The position numbers were made by a program, and so were the translations under genes. Source: Sphingomonas sp. (GTDB lineage Bacteria > Pseudomonadota > Alphaproteobacteria > Sphingomonadales > Sphingomonadaceae). From it: a DNA stretch of 8,450 nucleotides. Positions 1-6,863 of the stretch are shown in pieces. Under the pieces are notes generated by a model. That model did not search any database. It had not been told where the DNA came from and was given only the letters and a program-made list of their open reading frames with translations. How positions within the stretch are numbered: position 1 is the stretch's first letter; each line of letters opens with the position of its first letter. The DNA lies in contig JAJNQF010000210.1 of NCBI GenBank assembly GCA_021154945.1, positions 1-8,450 on the forward strand. The letters run 5' to 3'.

Positions 1-59
1 CGCGCTGCACTCCGTTGGCAACGTCCCCAATTGGGCCCCGGCCTCCGCCGGGGTGGTGG
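1..59. other. Left-edge intergenic sequence
   Basis: No coding sequence is seen here. The stretch lies just past the stop of the minus-strand operon and holds two palindromes: a perfect 10-bp one at 26-35 (CCCAATTGGG) and a GC-rich stem-loop at 36-53, annotated separately. The gene further left lies outside the window. Confidence 0.6.
36..53 (-). terminator. GC-rich stem-loop past the purMN operon, possible terminator
   Basis: CCCCGGC at 36-42 pairs perfectly with GCCGGGG at 47-53 around a 4-nt loop, giving a 7-bp all-GC stem. It begins 6 bases past the TAA of the last minus-strand gene. No T-run follows on the minus strand, so it is not a canonical intrinsic terminator. It could stabilise the mRNA 3' end or act as a weak or factor-assisted terminator. 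The role is inferred from position and structure only. Confidence 0.4.
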
Positions 60-665
60 TTAAGCCGCAGGCTTCTCTTTCGCCCAGATCGCATCGAGCC
101 GCGTCTGGTCCCCGCCACGCTGCCGAACCCGCAAGCCCTCGAGCTTCAGCGCTCGACCCCGCAGCATCCGCCCCTCGGTCTTCCAGATTACATCGTAGAT
201 CCCAACTGCCGAGCGCGTCCGGTCGCCATCGAAATACTGCACGCTCACCAGCACCGGCAGCCGACCCGCACGATCGTCCGACCCGCCATCGGTCAGCTTC
301 AACAACGGCTCCGAGAACCACGACGCATCGATGATCGGTTCGGCCGGCGGCCGCTGCGGCGATACGCCGAGCGCCTTGGGAAACGTGATCGTCACGTCCT
401 GAAGATCATGCCGCGCATCCTTCAGCAACAGCGTATCGCCGCCATCCTGCACGATCGCCGACAGGTCGATCTTGGTCCGCTCACGCGCGGCACTCGACTG
501 CGCGGCGAGCTTGTCCGCCTCGTTCGCCCGGTGATCCGACCAGTTGGTCCACAACGTCAGCGCGGCGATCAGCACGCCTGCAACTGCCACGACTTCCGCC
601 AGCGTGACCCAGCGCCGCCGCGTCGCCGCAGCCTCGCGCCGTTCGGTCGGAGTCTCGCCGCTCAT
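60..665 (-). CDS. Hypothetical protein with one N-terminal membrane segment
   Basis: This is a 201-residue protein whose family I do not recognise. Residues 1-19 are polar and basic (including TRRR), residues about 20-40 form a hydrophobic helix (TLAEVVAVAGVLIAALTLW), and the remaining ~160 residues are soluble. The pattern suggests a single-pass inner-membrane protein or uncleaved signal anchor. The segment after the helix (about 43-65) is charged and Ala/Glu-rich and may be helical or coiled. The region from about 68 on looks like a mixed alpha/beta domain, with hydrophobic strands at about 137-144 and 153-161. I chose the ATG at 665 because it overlaps the stop of the upstream MmcQ/YjbR gene as ATGA and has a GGAAG-like site (676-680) ten bases upstream. 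The open frame extends further (to 869), but that part lies over the neighbour and looks like a shadow. It is the last gene of the purM-purN operon. Confidence 0.78.
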   Translation of the reverse strand: MSGETPTERREAAATRRRWVTLAEVVAVAGVLIAALTLWTNWSDHRANEADKLAAQSSAARERTKIDLSAIVQDGGDTLLLKDARHDLQDVTITFPKALGVSPQRPPAEPIIDASWFSEPLLKLTDGGSDDRAGRLPVLVSVQYFDGDRTRSAVGIYDVIWKTEGRMLRGRALKLEGLRVRQRGGDQTRLDAIWAKEKPAA

Positions 666-1027
666 CGACCGCCAGCTTCCAGCAGGCGGGCAGGGGCCGC
701 CAGTTCCCAACTCCGCGCGATCCGGTCCTCGACCAGCGCCCAGTCCGGATCGCCCGCAAGGTTCACGCCGACCCACCCGGTCGCACCAAGATACGCCGGC
801 CGCGAATACACGCCCGGGTTCGCCTCGATCAGCATCGCCTGCTCGTCGGCTCCGCCCGTCTTTACGCACACCACGGTCAGCCCATCTTCATGATGGTCCG
901 CCCGAAACTGCGCAAACTGCTTGCCCGCGACGAAGAACGTCGGCTGGCCATGCGACACCGTCTCTTCGGTCTCCGGGAGCGCCAACGCCGCCGCGCGAAT
1001 GCGGTCGAGAGGGGACAGATCGGTCAT
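662..1027 (-). CDS. MmcQ/YjbR family protein
   Basis: This 121-residue protein has the usual full length for the MmcQ/YjbR family, a small CyaY-like fold with no settled biochemical role. Recognisable features are the N-terminal helix ending in a LALPETEE segment (about 15-22), the following SHGQPTFFVAGKQFAQF segment (25-41), a central hydrophobic strand TVVCVK (51-56), and the family-typical GWVGVNL (84-90), followed by a C-terminal helix DWALVEDRIARSW. Some family members have been described as DNA-binding, but nothing here lets me assign a substrate. The ATG overlaps the purN stop as ATGA (1024-1027), and its own stop overlaps the next ATG the same way, so it is translationally coupled on both sides. 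A GGAG core lies about 11 bases upstream. Confidence 0.88.
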   Translation of the reverse strand: MTDLSPLDRIRAAALALPETEETVSHGQPTFFVAGKQFAQFRADHHEDGLTVVCVKTGGADEQAMLIEANPGVYSRPAYLGATGWVGVNLAGDPDWALVEDRIARSWELAAPARLLEAGGR

Positions 1028-1596
1028 CGCGTCACGAACTCCGCCAAGGTCTTGGGATACAGCGCATGTTCGGCCGCAAGCACGCGCTCCGCAAGCGCAT
1101 CCGCATCGTCAACCGCAAGGATCGGCACCTCGGCCTGCCCCAGCACCACGCCGCCATCAAGCTCTTCGGTCACGACATGCACCGAGCACCCACCGACCGC
1201 ATCGCCCGCCGCAATCGCCCGCGCATGCGTGTCGAGCCCCTTGTATTTGGGGAGCAGCGACGGATGGATATTGACGATCCGATCCCGCCACGCCGCCACG
1301 AACCCGTCCGACAGCAACCGCATATACCCGGCCAGCGCAACGATCTCGACACCCGCCTCGCGCAACGCCGCGTCGATCGCCGCCTCGTACGCCGGCTTCC
1401 CCAGACCCTTGGGCGAGAGCGCGAAGGTCGCCACACCCTGCGACCGCGCCCATGCGAGCCCAGCCGCATCCGGCTTGTCCGACGCCACCAACGCGATCTC
1501 ATACGGACACTCGGCCGCGCGCGACGCGCCCACCAGCGCTATCATGTTCGATCCGCGCCCCGAGATCAGCACGCCGACCCGCGTCTTCTCAGCCAT
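1024..1596 (-). CDS. purN: Phosphoribosylglycinamide formyltransferase (GAR transformylase)
   Basis: PurN is a cytosolic enzyme that transfers a formyl group from 10-formyltetrahydrofolate to GAR, the third step of de novo purine synthesis. The 190-residue length is normal. The phosphate-binding loop SGRGSN is at residues 12-17. The catalytic triad of the family is present: Asn109 and His111 in [10 protein letters not shown], and Asp147 in TEELDGG, matching Asn106/His108/Asp144 of the E. coli enzyme with a constant offset of three. His140 (SVH) is also conserved. Start: the ATG at 1596 gives the expected N-terminus [13 protein letters not shown]. The frame stays open upstream to 1746, but that part is a shadow of purM. 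It overlaps the purM stop by 8 bases (1589-1596) and overlaps the next gene by ATGA. Confidence 0.97.
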   Translation of the reverse strand: MAEKTRVGVLISGRGSNMIALVGASRAAECPYEIALVASDKPDAAGLAWARSQGVATFALSPKGLGKPAYEAAIDAALREAGVEIVALAGYMRLLSDGFVAAWRDRIVNIHPSLLPKYKGLDTHARAIAAGDAVGGCSVHVVTEELDGGVVLGQAEVPILAVDDADALAERVLAAEHALYPKTLAEFVTR

Positions 1597-2704
1597 GCGT
1601 CGCGGTCCAGTCCTCGCGCGCGCTCCAAGTGCCCGCCGACCCGCGCACAGTGCAGCCATGCGTCCCGGTCTCGATCCGCCCGATCGTGAACACCGTCTCG
1701 TCCGCCGCCTGAAGCGCCGCAGTGACCGCCTCGGCCTCGTCGGCACTCACGATCACGACCATGCCGATCCCGCAGTTGAACGTCCGCGCCATTTCCTCCG
1801 GCTCGATCGCGCCCTGCGCCTGCAGGAACGCCATCAACCGCGACTGCTCCCACGCGTCCGCGTCGACTACCGCATGCACACCGTCCGGCAGGACGCGCGG
1901 AATGTTCTCGAGCAGCCCGCCGCCGGTGATATGTGCCAGCCCCTTGATCCGCCGCTCGCGCAGCAACGGCAGCAGGCTCGCCACATAAATGCGAGTCGGC
2001 GCCATCAGATGATCGATCAGCAACTTGTCCTGGTCGAACAGCGCAGGCCGATCGAGCTTCCACCCGCGATCCGTCGCCAGCCGACGAACCAGCGAGAACC
2101 CGTTCGAATGCACACCCGACGACGCCAGGCCGAGCATCACGTCGCCCGCCGCGATCTCGCGTCCGGTCAGCACGTTGGTCCGCTCGACCGCACCGACGCA
2201 GAAGCCGGCCAGGTCGTAGTCGCCATCTGCATACATGCCCGGCATCTCGGCGGTCTCGCCGCCGATCAGCGCACACCCCGCGGTCTTGCACCCTTCCGCG
2301 ATCGAAGCGACGACACGCTCGGCGACCGCCGCATCGAGCTTCCCGCTCGCATAATAATCGAGGAAGAACAGCGGCTCGGCGCCCTGTACGATCAGGTCGT
2401 TGACGCACATCGCGACGAGGTCGACGCCGACACCCTCATGCCGATCCCATTCGATCGCGAGCTTCAGCTTCGTCCCGACGCCGTCGTTCGCCGCGACCAG
2501 CAGGGGATCGACGAACCCCGCCGCCTTCAAGTCGAACATCCCGCCGAACCCGCCAAGATCCGCGTCCGCGCCCGGCCGTCGCGTCGAGCGCGCGAGCGGG
2601 GCGATCGCGCGCACCAGTGCGTTGCCTGCGGCGATCGAAACGCCCGCTTGAGCGTAGGTATAGGAGCCCGTGGCGGGAGCGGCGGAGTTTGGCGTATCGG
2701 TCAT
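1589..2704 (-). CDS. purM: Phosphoribosylformylglycinamidine cyclo-ligase (AIR synthetase)
   Basis: PurM closes the imidazole ring, turning FGAM plus ATP into AIR, the fifth step of purine synthesis. The protein has 371 residues, slightly longer than the ~345 of E. coli, the extra length lying at both ends. N-terminal markers are [11 protein letters not shown] (14-24) and GGFGGMFDL (51-59). Next come the ATP/substrate loop [11 protein letters not shown] (73-83), the VNDL motif (101-104), the hallmark [11 protein letters not shown] (148-158), [16 protein letters not shown] (192-207) and [13 protein letters not shown] (258-270). The ATG at 2704 gives MTDTPNS. An in-frame ATG seven codons upstream (2725, MWLAAPIM) and a longer open frame to 2941 exist, but neither adds conserved sequence. 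No strong ribosome binding site precedes 2704. It is the first gene of the minus-strand operon and diverges from the exported-protein gene at 2769. Confidence 0.96.
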   Translation of the reverse strand: MTDTPNSAAPATGSYTYAQAGVSIAAGNALVRAIAPLARSTRRPGADADLGGFGGMFDLKAAGFVDPLLVAANDGVGTKLKLAIEWDRHEGVGVDLVAMCVNDLIVQGAEPLFFLDYYASGKLDAAVAERVVASIAEGCKTAGCALIGGETAEMPGMYADGDYDLAGFCVGAVERTNVLTGREIAAGDVMLGLASSGVHSNGFSLVRRLATDRGWKLDRPALFDQDKLLIDHLMAPTRIYVASLLPLLRERRIKGLAHITGGGLLENIPRVLPDGVHAVVDADAWEQSRLMAFLQAQGAIEPEEMARTFNCGIGMVVIVSADEAEAVTAALQAADETVFTIGRIETGTHGCTVRGSAGTWSAREDWTATHG

Positions 2705-2768
2705 GATCGGTGCTGCTAGCCACATCGCGCTTGGATTTCCACGTCTGCTTCGCCAAAAGGCCCGCTTG
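2705..2768. promoter_or_regulatory. Divergent intergenic region between purM and the hdaA-ppk-ppx operon
   Basis: These 64 bp separate two start codons on opposite strands, so start signals for both operons must lie here or reach into the first codons of either gene. I looked for sigma70-like -35/-10 pairs on both strands and found no convincing match at correct spacing. No long inverted repeat that would mark an operator is visible. The role is inferred from layout. Confidence 0.5.
2755..2760 (+). promoter_or_regulatory. Ribosome binding site for the exported-protein gene
   Basis: AAAAGG sits eight bases before the ATG at 2769. This is good spacing and supports that ATG over the open frame running back to 2670, which would overlap purM and hide the signal peptide. 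Confidence 0.6.
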
Positions 2769-4025
2769 ATGCGTATCCGTACCCTTCCCACCGCGCTTGC
2801 CGGCGCCATTGCCGCAGGGACCCTGCTGCTCAGCGGCGGAGCCGTGCTCGCGCAGATCGAGGGCGGCAGCCGAGGCTCAGCCCCGGTCGACAGCGGCAGC
2901 GCGTACGAGGTCAGCGGCGTCACCGTCGACGTCGCGGGCAAGACCGCCGACGCAGCGCGCTACAGCGGCTGGCGGCTCGCCCAGCGCAAAGCCTGGGTGC
3001 AATTGTCGAACCGGCTTGGCGGCGGTGGTGGCCTCGTTTCCGACGGTACGCTCGATTCGCTGGTTTCCGGGATCGTCGTCGAGAACGAACAGATCGGCCC
3101 GCAGCGCTATATCGCCAAGCTCGGCGTGCTGTTCAACCGCACTCGCGCGGGCTCCGTCCTCGGCATATCCACCTACGCCGATCGCTCGCAGCCGATGCTA
3201 ACCATCCCGATCCAATATTCGGGCGGTGTCGGCCAATCCTTTGAACGGAGCACGCAGTGGCAGCAGGCCTGGGCGCGCTATCGTACCGGCAACAGCAGCA
3301 TCGATTATGTTCGCCCGTCCGGCTCCGGCCCCGACGCGCTCCTGCTCAACGTTGGCCAGACGCAGCGCCCCGGTCGTGGCTGGTGGCGGACGATCCTCGA
3401 CCAATATGGCGCGAGCGACGTGCTGTCCCCGGTCGTGAAGATCTATCGCCAATGGCCCGGTGGCCCGGTGATCGGCGTGTTCGAAGCGCGCCACGGTCCC
3501 GACAACGACCTGATCGGCCGCTTCACGCTCCGTGTCGGAACGTCCGACGGCCTGCCGCAACTGCTGGATACCGGCGTCAAGCGGATCGACGACCTGTATC
3601 AGCAGGCGCGCCGCAACGGTTCGCTCCGTGTCGACTATAGCCTGTCGCCGCCGCCAACGCCCGAAGCCGCGGTAACCGACGACCTGCCGAGCGACGAGAC
3701 CGCCGACGCCAATATCGCGGTGCTGACCGGTGGCGAGGGCATCTCGATCACCGTTCAGTTCGACACGCCCGCAGCCACGACCGTATCGTCGACCGAAGCT
3801 GCACTCCGCGCGATCCCCGGTGTCCGCTCGGCCGCGACCACCAGTCTCGCGCTCGGCGGAGTCTCGCTGATGCGTGTCGCCTATGACGGCGACCCCACCG
3901 CGCTGAAGACCGCCCTCGAAGCGCGCGGCTATCAGGTCTTCGGCTCGGGCCAGACGATCCGGATCCGCCGGGTTTCCCAACTTCTTCCGCCGGACCTTCC
4001 CGCGGATACCGTGACGACAGGGTGA
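2769..4025 (+). CDS. Exported DUF2066-like protein with C-terminal HMA-like ferredoxin domain
   Basis: This 418-residue protein has unknown function. Residues 1-28 are a clear signal peptide: a basic start (MRIR), a hydrophobic core rich in Ala/Gly/Leu, and a VLA cleavage site before Gln29, so it should be periplasmic or outer-membrane associated. Residues about 45-290 resemble DUF2066. They open with a strand and a helix ([13 protein letters not shown], then [21 protein letters not shown] at 64-83) and are followed by beta-rich sequence. A Pro/Asp/Glu-rich linker (about 293-315) leads to residues 325-400, which look like a beta-alpha-beta-beta-alpha-beta ferredoxin-like fold of the heavy-metal-associated type ([16 protein letters not shown], then [16 protein letters not shown]). 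The metal-binding CxxC of true HMA domains is absent. Start: the ATG at 2769 gives the signal peptide and a good ribosome binding site. It is the first gene of the plus-strand operon, with hdaA starting at or just after its stop. Both family assignments are from memory and are tentative. Confidence 0.82.
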   Translation: MRIRTLPTALAGAIAAGTLLLSGGAVLAQIEGGSRGSAPVDSGSAYEVSGVTVDVAGKTADAARYSGWRLAQRKAWVQLSNRLGGGGGLVSDGTLDSLVSGIVVENEQIGPQRYIAKLGVLFNRTRAGSVLGISTYADRSQPMLTIPIQYSGGVGQSFERSTQWQQAWARYRTGNSSIDYVRPSGSGPDALLLNVGQTQRPGRGWWRTILDQYGASDVLSPVVKIYRQWPGGPVIGVFEARHGPDNDLIGRFTLRVGTSDGLPQLLDTGVKRIDDLYQQARRNGSLRVDYSLSPPPTPEAAVTDDLPSDETADANIAVLTGGEGISITVQFDTPAATTVSSTEAALRAIPGVRSAATTSLALGGVSLMRVAYDGDPTALKTALEARGYQVFGSGQTIRIRRVSQLLPPDLPADTVTTG

Positions 4026-4036
4026 GCGCGACCAAG

Positions 4037-4681
4037 ATGACTCAAATCGCGCTGCCACTCGGGTGGCCGGCGGACCCTCGCGACGACGCCTTCCTGGTTA
4101 CCCCATCCAACTCGCGGGCCGTCCATACGCTGGAGCATTGGGCGACCTGGCCCGTCATGACCGCCATCCTCACCGGCCCGCGCAAATCGGGCCGCAGCCT
4201 GCTCGCGCGGATCTTCGCGGCGAAAAGCGGCGGCACGATCATCGACGATGCCGAGCGCGTGCCCGAGGCGCAGCTGTTCCACGCCTGGAACCGCGCGCAG
4301 GAGGAGCACAGGCCGCTGCTCATCGTCGCCGACGCCGCCCCGCCCGAATGGAAGGTGAAGCTTCCCGACCTGCGCTCGCGGCTCGCAGCCAGCCCGATCG
4401 CGGCGATCGGTGCGCCCGATGACGAACTCATGCGGCTGCTCCTGGCGCATCTGTTCGAGCGCCGCAGCCTCGACGCGCGGCCCGATCTGATCGACTGGCT
4501 GGCCACGAGAATCGAGCGCAGTCATATTACCGTAACGCGAACCGTCGATGCGCTCGATCAGGAGGCGATGGAACGTCGCAAGCGCTTGTCCATTCCTCTG
4601 GCACGAACCACACTCACCGAGGCCGGGCTGATCCTCCGTCCACAGCTTGCCCTGGATCTGCCGCTCTTCACGTCACCATAA
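4037..4681 (+). CDS. hdaA: DnaA regulatory inactivator HdaA
   Basis: HdaA is a DnaA-related AAA+ protein. With the DNA-loaded sliding clamp it stimulates ATP hydrolysis by DnaA and so prevents re-initiation of replication. The 214-residue length fits a single AAA+ domain without the DNA-binding domain of DnaA. The N-terminus has the clamp-binding motif QIALPL (3-8), equivalent to QLSLPL in E. coli Hda. The Walker A loop GPRKSGRS (47-54) has Arg in place of the usual Lys, as in E. coli Hda. A Walker B-like IIDDAERV follows (68-75). The LPDLRSRL segment (109-116) carries the likely arginine finger, and Arg168 in the C-terminal lid is a sensor-2 candidate. Start: I prefer the ATG at 4037 because it places the clamp motif at the extreme N-terminus. 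A GTG at 4022, overlapping the upstream stop as GTGA, would add five residues. The tail holds a second clamp-like motif, QLALDL (203-208). It lies in one operon with ppk1, 16 bases upstream of it. Confidence 0.93.
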   Translation: MTQIALPLGWPADPRDDAFLVTPSNSRAVHTLEHWATWPVMTAILTGPRKSGRSLLARIFAAKSGGTIIDDAERVPEAQLFHAWNRAQEEHRPLLIVADAAPPEWKVKLPDLRSRLAASPIAAIGAPDDELMRLLLAHLFERRSLDARPDLIDWLATRIERSHITVTRTVDALDQEAMERRKRLSIPLARTTLTEAGLILRPQLALDLPLFTSP

Positions 4682-4687
4682 GACCCC

Positions 4688-4693
4688 AAGAGG
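4688..4693 (+). promoter_or_regulatory. Ribosome binding site for ppk1
   Basis: AAGAGG lies four bases before the ATG at 4698, inside the 16-base gap after the hdaA stop. The spacing is short, but this is the best purine run upstream. It supports the ATG at 4698 over the frame open back to 4647, which would run inside hdaA. Confidence 0.55.
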
Positions 4694-4697
4694 ACCG

Positions 4698-6863
4698 ATG
4701 AACCGTCCAGCGCATATCGTCCGCCAAGCGGAAGACGACGACGATCCCATCGGCGCAGAGCCGAACGACCGGTTCTTCAACCGCGAACTCTCCTGGCTGG
4801 CGTTCAACCGCCGCGTTCTGGAGGAGGCGTGCAATCCCGCGCACCCGCTGCTGGAGCGGCTCCGCTTCCTGTCGATCTCGGGTTCGAATCTCGACGAGTT
4901 CTTCATGGTCCGCGTTGCCGGCCTGAAGGGGCAGCAGACGCAGGACGTCGATCGGCGCTCGGCGGACGGGCTCACCGCGGGCCAGCAGCTGACGGCGATC
5001 GTCCGCGAGGCGGACGAACTGATGGCGAGCCAGCAGGCGGTGTGGGGCGACCTGCGCGTGCTGCTCGACGAGGCTGGCTTGTTCGTCCTGCGGCGCGATG
5101 CGGTCGAAGGCGAAGCCGACGAGTGGCTCGAAACGCATTTCCGCGATCAGATCTTCCCGATCCTGACCCCGCAGGCACTCGATCCCGCGCACCCGTTCCC
5201 GTTCATCCCGAACCGCGGCCTGTCGGTGATCTTCGACCTCGTACGCCGTTCGGATAACGAACCGGTCCGCGAACTTGTCATGCTCCCGCACACGATGACG
5301 CGCTTCGTCCGCCTGCCTGGCGAGCCCGCGCGCTACATCTCGATCGAATCGATCCTCAAGCGGTTCGCGCCGGTCCTGTTCCCCGGCTACGAAGTCCTCG
5401 CCGCCGCCAGCTTCCGCGTCCTGCGCGACAGCGACATGGAGATCGAGGAGGAGGCCGAGGACCTCGTCCGCTACTTCGCCAACGCGATCAAGCGTCGCCG
5501 CCGCGGCCGCGTGATCCGTCTCGAACTCGAAACCGGTATCCCCGACGTGCTCGCCGCGGTCCTCAAGGACGAACTCGGTGGCGCCGACGCGATCATCACC
5601 GAGAGTGGCAACCTGCTCGGCATCGTCGACCTCGACGGGCTGGTCGACGAGGATCGCCCCGACCTGAAGTTCCCGCCGTTCACGCCGCGCTTCCCCGAAC
5701 GCATCCGCGAATTCGGCGGCGATTGCTTTGCCGCGATCAAGGCGAAGGACATCGTCGTCCACCATCCGTACGAGACGTTCGAGGTCGTGCTCGCCTTCCT
5801 CAAACAGGCAGCGAACGATCCGGATGTGGTGGCGATCAAGCAAACGCTCTACCGCGCCGGCAAGCAGCCCGCAGTCATCAACGCGCTGATCGCCGCGGCC
5901 GAAGCGGGCAAGTCCGTCACCGCGGTGGTCGAGCTGAAGGCGCGATTCGACGAAGAGCAGAACATGGTCTGGGCCTCCGCACTGGAGCGCGCGGGCGTGC
6001 AGGTCGTCTACGGCTTCATCGACTGGAAGACCCACGCGAAGGTCTCGCTGGTCGTCCGCCGCGAAGGCCAGGCATTCCGCACCTACTGCCATTTCGGCAC
6101 CGGCAATTACCACCCGGTCACCGCCAAGATCTACACCGACCTCAGCTTCTTCACCGCCGACGCCGCGGTCGGGCGCGACGCGGCGCAGATGTTCAACTAC
6201 ATCACCGGCTATGTCGAGCCGACCGACATGGCGAAGGTCAGTCTCAGCCCGCGCGATCTGCGCCAGAATTTGATGAACCTGATCGACGTCGAGATCGCCA
6301 ACGCGCGCGCCGGCAAACAGGCGGGCGTCTGGGCGAAGATGAACTCGCTGGTCGACCCCGCGGTGATCGAGAAGCTCTACGAGGCGAGCGGGGCAGGGGT
6401 CGAGATCGACCTCATCATCCGCGGCATCTGCTGCCTGCGACCCGGTGTACCCGGCCTGTCCGAGACGATCCGCGTAAAATCGGTGATCGGCCGGTTCCTG
6501 GAACACAGCAGGATCTGGGCGTTCGGCAACGGCAAGGCGCTCCCCAACGACGGCGCAAAACTCTTCATATCGTCCGCCGACTGGATGCCGCGCAATTTCG
6601 ACCGCCGCGTCGAGTATATGCTGCCGATCCTCAACCCCACCGTCCACGACCAGATCCTCGACCAGGTGATGGTCGCGAACCTGATCGACAACGAGCAGAG
6701 TTGGGAGCTAGGCCCCGACGGCGAATATACCCGCGTCGATCCTGGCGACCGCCCGTTCAACCTGCATCGGTATTTCATGACCAACCCGTCCCTCTCCGGC
6801 CGCGGCGCCTCGCTCGCGACCAGCAACGCCGTGCCGACTCTGTCGCTTCGGCGAAAACGATGA
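4698..6863 (+). CDS. ppk1: Polyphosphate kinase 1
   Basis: PPK1 reversibly polymerises the terminal phosphate of ATP into inorganic polyphosphate through a phosphohistidine intermediate. The 721-residue protein is full length. The N domain begins with FFNRELSWLAFNRRVLEEA (26-44) and SISGSNLDEFFMVRVAGL (59-76). The head domain follows, then two phospholipase-D-like catalytic domains. The catalytic residues align with E. coli by spacing. His446 in KTHAK corresponds to the autophosphorylated His435. His465 in HFGTGNYHP matches His454 (19 residues on). Arg386 (TLYRAGK) and Arg416 (ELKARFDEE) match Arg375/Arg405, and Arg575 (IRGICCL) and His603 (FLEH) match Arg564/His592, 28 apart in both. An acidic run (EDDDD, 12-16) precedes the N domain, and the C-terminus ends in a basic tail (LRRKR). 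Its stop overlaps the ppx start by ATGA, so synthesis of the two is coupled. Confidence 0.98.
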   Translation: MNRPAHIVRQAEDDDDPIGAEPNDRFFNRELSWLAFNRRVLEEACNPAHPLLERLRFLSISGSNLDEFFMVRVAGLKGQQTQDVDRRSADGLTAGQQLTAIVREADELMASQQAVWGDLRVLLDEAGLFVLRRDAVEGEADEWLETHFRDQIFPILTPQALDPAHPFPFIPNRGLSVIFDLVRRSDNEPVRELVMLPHTMTRFVRLPGEPARYISIESILKRFAPVLFPGYEVLAAASFRVLRDSDMEIEEEAEDLVRYFANAIKRRRRGRVIRLELETGIPDVLAAVLKDELGGADAIITESGNLLGIVDLDGLVDEDRPDLKFPPFTPRFPERIREFGGDCFAAIKAKDIVVHHPYETFEVVLAFLKQAANDPDVVAIKQTLYRAGKQPAVINALIAAAEAGKSVTAVVELKARFDEEQNMVWASALERAGVQVVYGFIDWKTHAKVSLVVRREGQAFRTYCHFGTGNYHPVTAKIYTDLSFFTADAAVGRDAAQMFNYITGYVEPTDMAKVSLSPRDLRQNLMNLIDVEIANARAGKQAGVWAKMNSLVDPAVIEKLYEASGAGVEIDLIIRGICCLRPGVPGLSETIRVKSVIGRFLEHSRIWAFGNGKALPNDGAKLFISSADWMPRNFDRRVEYMLPILNPTVHDQILDQVMVANLIDNEQSWELGPDGEYTRVDPGDRPFNLHRYFMTNPSLSGRGASLATSNAVPTLSLRRKR

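Noticed and set aside
15..893. A 292-codon plus-strand open frame over the left end
   Set aside because: It is Arg/Pro-rich and antisense to the MmcQ/YjbR gene and the membrane-protein gene, whose ATGA junctions are clear.
890..2719. A 609-codon open frame on the plus strand across purN and purM
   Set aside because: It runs antisense to two well-supported purine genes, is very rich in Arg, Ala and Pro, and has no recognisable motif. Long antisense frames are expected at this GC content.
2725..2941. Longer N-terminus of PurM reaching back over the divergent gene
   Set aside because: The extra codons carry no PurM-conserved sequence and overlap the signal peptide region of the gene on the other strand.
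4022..4036. HdaA Walker A loop with Arg instead of Lys (GPRKSGRS, codons at 4175-4198) as a sign of a broken ATPase, and the GTG-extended N-terminus as a different protein
   Set aside because: Arg at this place is also found in E. coli Hda, so it is normal for the family. The GTG extension adds only five residues and does not change the assignment.
4668..6647. A 659-codon open frame on the minus strand lying wholly inside ppk1
   Set aside because: It is antisense to a gene with every PPK1 catalytic residue in place. Its composition (runs of Asp, Val, Arg, Glu) is what the reverse strand of GC-rich codons gives, and it shows no recognisable domain.
5723..6859. Upstream extension of the ppx frame by 379 codons
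   Set aside because: The extension lies inside ppk1 in another frame and reads as Arg/Gly-rich shadow sequence. Ppx homology starts at the ATG at 6860.
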